The position numbers were made by a program, and so were the translations under genes. From Microbacterium sp. MPKO10 (GTDB lineage Bacteria; Actinomycetota; Actinomycetes; Actinomycetales; Microbacteriaceae): a DNA stretch of 64,000 bases. The first letter of the stretch is position 1. Each line of letters begins with the position of its first letter. Location of the stretch: contig NZ_JAPCHX010000006.1 of NCBI RefSeq assembly GCF_026107415.2, positions 480,718 to 544,717 on the forward strand, given 5' to 3'. The notes beneath the pieces were generated by a model that saw only the letters and a list, made by a program, of their open reading frames with translations, was not told the origin of the DNA and did not search any database. Below, piece after piece: positions 27,083-34,707 of this stretch.

Positions 27083-28258
27083 TCAACGCGCCATGCGTTC
27101 CGCATACCCGATGAGGCTGGTCAAGAGCATGAGTACTTGGATGCAATTGCGCTTACTATACTGTCGAGGAGTCACGCTGTGCACGCTCGCGTGGCGCGAG
27201 TAGTAGTGCGGCACCTGATCGCCTTTGTCTTTCCAGAACTCCTCGTGGGCATTCCAGATCGGCAGCCATACCAGCGCCTCGCTAACACCCATCTCGTCGA
27301 TGGCGTTGGGAACGTCAGCGCCCTTCTTGCGATTGGTAATGAGGCCGCGGTCCCTACGGTCGGGATAGAACTCGTAGATGAGCGTGTCCAGTGTGGCGGT
27401 GAACATGGCCTGAGCCGATCGAGTGTGACCGGCGCGCATCGCACCGAGTCCGTCAAGTGCGAACTCGACGGCACTCCCGATGACACTCTCACGGGCGTCC
27501 TCCAGCACGTCCGCGCAGTCCTGGATGAGTGATCCGTAGCAATTGCTCAGAATCTGCCTGCGAGTCGGACGGTCTTTCGCTTGAAGCAGCCGCACAGCCG
27601 TGCGCCCACGGGGAACCAAGTAGAGCGGAATTCCTTCTTGCTCGAGAAACGAGTGAACCTCGGTCGCGCGGATATCGTCCGCATACTCCTTGAGGTTCGG
27701 CGGCAAGAATGAACGGTTGATCCCGCGCAGTAGCTCCGGGTCGAGGAGCGGCTTGAGAGAGGCCCGTAGGCCGTCTAGCATCGTTGATTGCTGATCGGTG
27801 ATCCGCCTGATCATCGACTCGGTCACCGGGCTCAGTGCGAGCCCCTTGAGTGCGGGAAGACTGATCGACGGAACTGAGAAGGTTGGCAGGTTCACCGTGA
27901 TCGAAGCCAGCTGCTTCTGAATCTGCTCATTGAGTGGCACAGTGATTGATCGGGTCAGCGCTTCTGTGTCCGGGAGATTTCTTTGCAGTTGCTCGAGGAT
28001 GCTCCGGTTGAGCGGTTCGACCAGATCTTTTGTTATAGACGAAATATCAGGTATGAGTGATTGCAGTTGCGCCTGCATCTGCTTCTGCCACGGCTCGAGA
28101 GTCCTAGCGATGTAAGTATCTATATCCGGGAGTACGGACCGAGTGAACCTCGGGGGCAGGTGAAAACCGGTGATCCCTATGTGCCGATCAGTAGCTACTT
28201 CAGTATCGGCCTCATCAGGTTCACTCTCATCGGGATCGTTGGAATCTTGGTTCATCAT
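27083..28258 (-). CDS. Putative HEPN-domain protein in the defence cargo
   Basis: This protein has about 391 residues from ATG 28258 (416 from ATG 28333; neither has a clear ribosome site). The N-terminal part is acidic, followed by amphipathic repeats such as EQIQKQLASI and LKPLLDPELLRGI. The C-terminal domain is helical and ends with SRHASVHSVTPRQYSKRN and LMLLTSLIGYAE. RHASVH is an RX4H motif in the setting usual for HEPN RNases (Arg at about 355, His at about 360). HEPN domains cleave RNA in many toxin and antiphage systems. It lies downstream of the STAND protein in the same direction. The HEPN call is an inference from the motif; no family was confirmed. Confidence 0.6.
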   Translation of the reverse strand: MMNQDSNDPDESEPDEADTEVATDRHIGITGFHLPPRFTRSVLPDIDTYIARTLEPWQKQMQAQLQSLIPDISSITKDLVEPLNRSILEQLQRNLPDTEALTRSITVPLNEQIQKQLASITVNLPTFSVPSISLPALKGLALSPVTESMIRRITDQQSTMLDGLRASLKPLLDPELLRGINRSFLPPNLKEYADDIRATEVHSFLEQEGIPLYLVPRGRTAVRLLQAKDRPTRRQILSNCYGSLIQDCADVLEDARESVIGSAVEFALDGLGAMRAGHTRSAQAMFTATLDTLIYEFYPDRRDRGLITNRKKGADVPNAIDEMGVSEALVWLPIWNAHEEFWKDKGDQVPHYYSRHASVHSVTPRQYSKRNCIQVLMLLTSLIGYAERMAR

Positions 28259-28380
28259 GATCGAAGCTACAGGTTCGAGACCCTGAATCTGGCACGAGGC
28301 GCGTACCACGGGCACTGCCGCGTCGGCGCGCATGGCGAGCGCAGGTCTAAAGCTTCTGTACGAGAGAAAGCCTCTCTGGC

Positions 28381-28449
28381 ATGGATGAGCGCTACCAGCT
28401 ATTCATCAGTTCGACCTTCGACGACCTAATCAACGAGCCCTCTGCCGTA
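28381..28449 (+). pseudogene. 5' remnant of a DUF4062-type gene
   Basis: The first 22-23 codons read MDERYQLFISSTFDDLIN and match the start of DUF4062 proteins, which typically begin KRYQVFVSSTYxDLxxER. After about EPSAV the frame continues into the antisense of the STAND gene and loses similarity. The gene has evidently lost everything after its N terminus, probably by a deletion ending between 28450 and 28486. Confidence 0.6.
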
Positions 28450-28485
28450 GCATGCGTGGATTCCGTGACGCCAAACCACACTAGG

Positions 28486-31400
28486 TCATCCCAGCTCGAT
28501 GCGACGAGAAACCTTCGTCTCAAGTCCATTGCCATGATGATCCATGCGCGACAGGCTCAGAATGAGGTCAAGGGGTCCGAGAAGTGCTTTGACCTCAGAC
28601 AGTCCCTCCTGTGTCAGGACCACCGCGCATCCCTCCGACACTGCGTCATCGAACATCTGACCGTACCGACCCCAGGTGCCATTGGTCCAAATCGTGGTCG
28701 CGGCCGCCGGGCAGCCTGTCGCCGTTCGCCAACCCCCTATGCTCTTTGAGTCAGACTTCCAGCCCAGAAGGCTGGCAAGACCCGGGTGTAGCGCCAACCA
28801 GTTTGCATGCCGTTCCATGAACGCATTGCTCTCGTTTCGAAGCAGGAACGGTGCCTCGTCAAGCTCACCCAGGGCAAGTGAAGTTGCGGCGAGATCGGAA
28901 GTCCACGCATTCACCCTGACGACGGTTCGCATCCGTGATTCGCCGCGTCGGACGATATCGCATGCGAAGTGCTCTTCGACATGCGGCCAGTTCAAGATCG
29001 CTAGGTTGCCCCGCGCGCCGATGATCTGATCCGGACCCGTCTGGAACGAACGGACATACTCATCGATGCGGGCTTCAGCTCCCGCCGCCCAAGCTTCCGC
29101 AGTCTGATCGTGACCTGCCGGCGGGTGAGCCGGGAACATGTTCGGCATCCGGTCGTACCCTCGTCCGACCATTGCGACATCTCCCGTCCTCAGCACGCTC
29201 TCAACGTGCAACGGCAGGGGGCCAACTCTTCCGGAGTCGACGAGGTCACCTAGTACGTACCCAAATGCAGCCCTGGATGCGAGAACCACCGAACTGGGGT
29301 GAATCAGTTTCATTCCTGCATCGAGCAAGGCTGACTTGGCGGGTTCGGACTCGGGCAGGTTCTCAAGCGATTTTGTGGCATAGTGGCCCGCCACCGTAAT
29401 GATCGTATTGACGTCCAGGCCGGACACGCGTGCCAGGAGCCGATATGCGCCTTCGAAAGGCGCAAGGAAGGGCGGGTCAGCGCCGAGGCGTGTTTCGGGC
29501 TCCGGTCCGTAGTTTTCTGGTAGTTGCAGGCTGTAGATGGCTGGCAACGAGCGGGCAATCCTCAGCTCATGGCTGGCTGAATCTGGCGCTGAGAGCCGCC
29601 GGATGACGAAATTCTGGTGCGTTGTAATGCGTGCGCGCAACGGGTCCAGCGCTGGATCTCTAACCGAGCCAGCCGCGGCCAGACAGGCGGCAACAACCTC
29701 GAGCACGTCGTCTGTTACATCTGTGTCGACGAGCCGTAGCAGTGCGTTTACGATTTCCTTAGAACCGCGTTTCAGTGCGGAGACGATCACCTGCACCGTT
29801 CCATCTCGTACCGGCCAAATTGGATGCGTCAGGTGCATAGAAACCAACTCCGCAACCGCTTCAGCCGCTGTTAGCGGCGAAGCGGAACGCTGACCAGGCA
29901 GAGCCGCTGCGATCCACCACTTGAGTGAGGGAGGTTCTGTCACAGGTGACGGCATCTGAAGGTTTTCTGATAGCCCGTCGAGGTATTCGCGGACGATCTC
30001 CCAGAATTCAGGACCGGAAGTGTCCGCACCGAAAGTCGCGAAGATCTCGTCAACGTCCGTGTTCAGCATGCTGCTGTACCAGTACTCATCGGTGACGAAT
30101 CGGACGAAGTCTTGCGCCGCATCGGTGGGAGTCATCGCTTCGGTAACAACCAGCAACCGGATCGCGTCGCGTCTCACCGTATCGCGGACGCTAGACCAAG
30201 CACCGAGCGGAGCGCCGGTGAGCGCGTCTCGGGCAAGCACTTGGGAAGTTTCGATTCGCCCCTCGCCGAGTTCCCGTTCTGCGGCCCAGACAAGAACCTT
30301 CCCTTCATGCCGCGTCCCTGTGAACACGTCCGTGATAACACGCGCGTCGACCGCAATGAAGTTCTTGGCCAGCACGGGTATCCAGTCGAAATACGATGAG
30401 GTCGACTCCTCGGCGACGAGAGCACGGAGTGATTCGAGATCAACGGCGCGCGATTGAACCTCGGACGTCGACAATCGGGTCTCGCTCCGCAACTCCAGGC
30501 CGCCGTACTCATCGCTTTCGCGCGGCTGCGGGTTCTCTGATTCGGGCGTCTTCCCGAGGGCTGCTGCCCATGACTCCCGAGTAGTCGGCAGGGCGACCTT
30601 GGCAAGCTCTGCCTTGAGGTTGCCAAGGACAGCAGGTGCCGCACACTTTGCGAGCGCTTCCGCCAGCCCGGGGTGAAACGAGTTGCCAGCGGCTGCAATG
30701 ACAGCGCTGGTGAACTCTGACGCAAGCTGAATCGACTCGCGATCGAGGTTACCTACTCGGAGAAGGGCAGCAAGCAGGTTAGCCATCGCGATAGTGTGGG
30801 AAACTGCGCCATGTGCGACGAGGTATTCGAACGTATTGAGAGCGGTCCGGGGGGATGCCGATGCCAGGGATTCTGGCAAATACTCAGCGCCGATGCCTTG
30901 GTCGGTGAGGGGCTGTGCGGCAGCGAGTACCCGCGCAAACCACATTGCTTCGTCATCCAGATTTTTCAGGCGGGGTGCGGCACGGCCAAACCACTGCACC
31001 CAACGCGCAAGTTGGTAGTCGTTCCGTGACCCCAGCCCGAACGAGGTTCGCCAGATCGTCAAGCAGACGCGCTTGGCTTCCTCTGGTAGCCCTACGTCGG
31101 AGTATGCGTCCACAAGAGCGACGAGGTCAGCGAGGGCACCGTTGATACCCTGTTCCGGCGCCTCTGCCTCGAGTTTTGCGAGCGAATCGTTCAACCACTC
31201 AGGGGCCGCACCGGCTGCGCCAGTCAGTTTGACGCCAAGCGCAACGCGGAGTGCCGAATGCCAATCCTGTCCTTGGGAAGCAAACTTTCTGCTCATTGCT
31301 TGCTCGTAACGATTAATTAGCTTTGGGCTGACGGCTTCGAGAGCATCGATTGCGAGGTGATGCAGTTCAATTCGTTTGCCGCGCAGCGAGTGGAGCGAAT

Positions 31401-34400
31401 GGTCGGGTCGCCTACCCGTCGTTAGCGGGAAGAGTGTCGTCACGACACTGATCGCTTCCCACGCCTCATCTTCACCGACGTAGGCTCCGGCTGCAACGAG
31501 GGCATGCGTAAGCGCAATGTGACGTACTAACAGGTCGATTCGCTGAACGAGCCGTATCGCTTGGGTGTCGCGATGGATGGGGGCGCTGCTTTCGATGTTG
31601 TTTCCGGCCGGTGTAGCCGTAGCGGTCGGGCACGACGATATCGGCCCTGCCTGGAACGAAGCAGGTCGGCGACCGAGCTTGATCTCCAACTCGTGACGAA
31701 GCCGCCAATAGTAAAGGTGGTTTGCGATCGCGCTGGAGTCCCCGGAAGCGCCGAGCTCGGAGAGGGTCAGCGTGTTGGAGAAGCTCGTTCGCAACAGCGT
31801 TTCGAGCGCGCGCTCTGCGGAATCGTAGTCCGCTTCAAGGAAAGCAAGGTTGAGGAGGGTGGTCTCGCGGACAGGGATGCCCCTGAGGGTGGAGCGAAAC
31901 GCTTTGAACGTCTCGACGCACTCGTCGAACGATTCAAGGGTGCCAATAAACGCAGAGTGAACCCGGACGCGGAGGTCGGCGAGCAGCGCGGTCAGGTCCG
32001 ACGTTCGCTCCTTGGACAGCTTCTTGCGGCTTAGGAGCTCGGTTTCGTCAAGGAGCATTGAATCGATCGCCTGCAATGTATCCGACGATATGACATTGAG
32101 CTCCTTAAGATAGGCCGATACCGTTTCATCGAAGAGGTTGTAGGCACGGTAGAACTCCCATTCGCGGTCGCCGACCTGGGTCGGTAGCTCGGCTGTCATC
32201 CTGGCCAACGCGGCATCAAGGGGAAGGAAATAGGCCGCACACCGGGCCCACGACTCCGCTATATCCGACTCGGTCCGCACACCGTACGCTCCACCGGGCT
32301 GCTCCAACCCGAAGTGCTGGAACAACCTGAAAACGCGTTCGCCGGCGGAATTGCTCTGTCTTGCCAGGTCGGCCGCCAGGTTGTAGGCCTGCGCGAGCGG
32401 AACACGGAGGGTTTGCTCATCGCCGACGTAGTCGATCGCGGACTCCACGAGGCCGGCGTGCAGCAAGACTCTGCACACGTCAACATCCTCGATTTCAGAC
32501 GACTTGTCAGAGATCTCTGAAAGCATAAGCAACCCGCGAAGCAGACCAGTGAAGTCAGCTCGCTGTGCTGCCGCACTCAATACGAGCTTCGTGTCGTCGG
32601 CGATCTCCGGAGCGGCACGTAACTCACGAAACTGACGCCGAAAGCGGTCCTGGGTCCCGAGACGCAACACCGCATTGAAATCATCAGCTTGATATCGGTG
32701 AAACAAGGCCTGCGCAGCATAGACCGAATCGGCACTTGATTCACAGATGTCGGCAACTTCGAGGTGGGCTTCTTTGTCGACCGCAGGGTCCGGGGTACGG
32801 TCGTCACCGATCGACGTTCGTTCGCGGGCAAACTGCCGGAACGAATCGTGGAAGAACCGCCACCTTCCCCGCTCTTGCCGGAAGAGATAGCGCAGCTGTG
32901 TCCTGAACCGCCGCGTGGTCGAATCCGTAGCCCACGTGCTCATCCACCGAAGATCGAACCCAATTCGCAGTCGACTGCAAATGCGCAAAACCCGTTCGAG
33001 TTCCCCGTCCGCATCCAGAGAATCCCAGGCAGCGCGATAGAGCATGGCGATGTCGCCATCATATTGCGGCACCATCGCAACAAAACCACCCGGGTCATCA
33101 CCGGTGTAGTCGCCCATGCGGGATAGCAAGTAAACAAGCGACAGCGGATGGCCCGCGCTGCGGGCTGCAATAATTTCGTGGACTGATCGAGTCAACCCTT
33201 TTGTCGCATCGAGCCGCTCGCAGACCTCGATGACCGCGCTCTTATCGAGTCGCTGATGCTCCAGATTAATTTCAGTGCCAGCATCCTCAATGAACTGTTG
33301 TGTCTCGCCGCGCAGCGGGCTGAGATCTCGTGACCCGACGAGGAAGATCACGCCTACGGGAATGTCGCTTGGTGCGGGCAGTTCTGCCGTAAGTGCGTCG
33401 TTCCCCGAGTAATCCCGTTGTACATGGTCGAGACCGTCGACGACGACGACGGTTCGCCGGCCATTTGCTGCGTAATCTTCCGCAGCCGCATCCAATTGCT
33501 CCTGAACTGACTGACGGAGTTCGTGCACGGTCCGCGCTGGTAGCTTCTTGGGCCCCGGACGCAACCCAGCATCACGGAGCATGGTACTGAGGTCGTGGAG
33601 GAACCATTCCGCGGACAATCGGTTCCGTGCGTTGCCGGCGCGACCTGGGATGAACGCGTAGTAGCGCACGACGCGGTCGGGCAGCTCAGCAAGCGTCTGT
33701 GCCAGAAGAGTCGACTTACCCGCCCCCGGCGCACCAGTGATCGCAATGTATCCGGCTGTGGTGTCTCCAAGCTTGTCCCGCAGCAGCTCGATCGCGCCCG
33801 TCAACGGAGAGTAGGTCGCTTTATCTATGGGGAACTCGTGGACGCTGCGAAACGACGTCCGGTTGCCCCAGTTCACGAGGGCGAGCACTTGGTCGCGATC
33901 CAGTTCAACAGGTCCGCTCGCATTGCCGACTTCGCGGAGCAAGGCATTCGAGAGTGCCCTCAGGTCTTCGCCCCTGGTGCCGTCCGCACGGTCGAGAGCT
34001 TCACTTAGGCCGAGCTCAAGTCGAACCGCTGGGATGAATCGTAAAAAGTCGTCTTGATCAAGACCAGAGCCCTCCTGCAGCCGTTGCAACGGTATACGCC
34101 ACTCCGGCAGATCCTCTACGGTCTTGCTGCCTTGTATAAGCGGCTCCAAGGCCCTTGCAGTGAACGCTCGAAAATGGCCAGGAGACGGATTCCCCGGCAC
34201 GTCCGTAACGTGGTCGGAAGTCGAGTACGTCGCCGCCATCGACAGATGCACGGTCAGCGGTCGTTGATCTTTGGCTTCCAGCTGCTGCCACCCACGAGCA
34301 AGCGCCCTCCACAGCGAGTCGGTCGGTTGCTTTGCTGCGGTCCTACCAGCCCGGACAAGGTCATTGAACGTCATCGTCGCTCGACTTAACTGTCCTTTGA

Positions 34401-34593
34401 ATTGGTATGCCTCCCGTCGGCCTTTGAGCGACAGCAGGAGGTCATCAACTTGACCGGCACCGGTCGAAGCAAGCACTAGTTTGTCGAATTCTCCATCGAC
34501 GATTGCGTCGTACACCAGGCGTGCCACGTGATCGTACTGCCACCGGTAGCCGCGCAGCGCGCTCTGTTCACCCGGCAGCGGCGACTGCGTCAT
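28486..34593 (-). CDS. Giant Avs-like STAND NTPase with N-terminal nuclease-like domain
   Basis: This 2035-residue protein has three parts. Residues about 10-110 look like a DUF4297/Cap4-type PD-(D/E)xK nuclease: LRGYRWQYDHVARL, then VDDLLLSLKG (Asp50/51) and EAYQFKGQ, whose QxK (Gln64, Lys66) is typical of this fold. Residues about 255-560 form a STAND NTPase with P-loop GAPGAGKST (287-295) and Walker B VVVVDGLDH (382-390). The remaining roughly 1400 residues are helical and repeat-like, as in the target-sensing region of Avs proteins. In known Avs systems phage protein binding assembles the protein and activates the nuclease. AAGGAG lies 8 nt before the ATG. It follows hsdR by 114 bp. The architecture call is an inference. 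Confidence 0.72.
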   Translation of the reverse strand: MTQSPLPGEQSALRGYRWQYDHVARLVYDAIVDGEFDKLVLASTGAGQVDDLLLSLKGRREAYQFKGQLSRATMTFNDLVRAGRTAAKQPTDSLWRALARGWQQLEAKDQRPLTVHLSMAATYSTSDHVTDVPGNPSPGHFRAFTARALEPLIQGSKTVEDLPEWRIPLQRLQEGSGLDQDDFLRFIPAVRLELGLSEALDRADGTRGEDLRALSNALLREVGNASGPVELDRDQVLALVNWGNRTSFRSVHEFPIDKATYSPLTGAIELLRDKLGDTTAGYIAITGAPGAGKSTLLAQTLAELPDRVVRYYAFIPGRAGNARNRLSAEWFLHDLSTMLRDAGLRPGPKKLPARTVHELRQSVQEQLDAAAEDYAANGRRTVVVVDGLDHVQRDYSGNDALTAELPAPSDIPVGVIFLVGSRDLSPLRGETQQFIEDAGTEINLEHQRLDKSAVIEVCERLDATKGLTRSVHEIIAARSAGHPLSLVYLLSRMGDYTGDDPGGFVAMVPQYDGDIAMLYRAAWDSLDADGELERVLRICSRLRIGFDLRWMSTWATDSTTRRFRTQLRYLFRQERGRWRFFHDSFRQFARERTSIGDDRTPDPAVDKEAHLEVADICESSADSVYAAQALFHRYQADDFNAVLRLGTQDRFRRQFRELRAAPEIADDTKLVLSAAAQRADFTGLLRGLLMLSEISDKSSEIEDVDVCRVLLHAGLVESAIDYVGDEQTLRVPLAQAYNLAADLARQSNSAGERVFRLFQHFGLEQPGGAYGVRTESDIAESWARCAAYFLPLDAALARMTAELPTQVGDREWEFYRAYNLFDETVSAYLKELNVISSDTLQAIDSMLLDETELLSRKKLSKERTSDLTALLADLRVRVHSAFIGTLESFDECVETFKAFRSTLRGIPVRETTLLNLAFLEADYDSAERALETLLRTSFSNTLTLSELGASGDSSAIANHLYYWRLRHELEIKLGRRPASFQAGPISSCPTATATPAGNNIESSAPIHRDTQAIRLVQRIDLLVRHIALTHALVAAGAYVGEDEAWEAISVVTTLFPLTTGRRPDHSLHSLRGKRIELHHLAIDALEAVSPKLINRYEQAMSRKFASQGQDWHSALRVALGVKLTGAAGAAPEWLNDSLAKLEAEAPEQGINGALADLVALVDAYSDVGLPEEAKRVCLTIWRTSFGLGSRNDYQLARWVQWFGRAAPRLKNLDDEAMWFARVLAAAQPLTDQGIGAEYLPESLASASPRTALNTFEYLVAHGAVSHTIAMANLLAALLRVGNLDRESIQLASEFTSAVIAAAGNSFHPGLAEALAKCAAPAVLGNLKAELAKVALPTTRESWAAALGKTPESENPQPRESDEYGGLELRSETRLSTSEVQSRAVDLESLRALVAEESTSSYFDWIPVLAKNFIAVDARVITDVFTGTRHEGKVLVWAAERELGEGRIETSQVLARDALTGAPLGAWSSVRDTVRRDAIRLLVVTEAMTPTDAAQDFVRFVTDEYWYSSMLNTDVDEIFATFGADTSGPEFWEIVREYLDGLSENLQMPSPVTEPPSLKWWIAAALPGQRSASPLTAAEAVAELVSMHLTHPIWPVRDGTVQVIVSALKRGSKEIVNALLRLVDTDVTDDVLEVVAACLAAAGSVRDPALDPLRARITTHQNFVIRRLSAPDSASHELRIARSLPAIYSLQLPENYGPEPETRLGADPPFLAPFEGAYRLLARVSGLDVNTIITVAGHYATKSLENLPESEPAKSALLDAGMKLIHPSSVVLASRAAFGYVLGDLVDSGRVGPLPLHVESVLRTGDVAMVGRGYDRMPNMFPAHPPAGHDQTAEAWAAGAEARIDEYVRSFQTGPDQIIGARGNLAILNWPHVEEHFACDIVRRGESRMRTVVRVNAWTSDLAATSLALGELDEAPFLLRNESNAFMERHANWLALHPGLASLLGWKSDSKSIGGWRTATGCPAAATTIWTNGTWGRYGQMFDDAVSEGCAVVLTQEGLSEVKALLGPLDLILSLSRMDHHGNGLETKVSRRIELG

Positions 34594-34707
34594 ATACCCA
34601 TTCTCCTTGCAAGCCCAATCGGTTCATTGAACCACGTCCCGCGCCGGACAGAGGCACCAAGGAGACGAAACGAAACTGCAGGGAGTCTCCGACGCTATTG
34701 TTCCTCA

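Noticed and set aside
28450..28749. Continuation of the DUF4062 frame
   Set aside because: After about residue 23 the translation is the antisense of the STAND gene and has no DUF4062 similarity, so only the first part is treated as a remnant.
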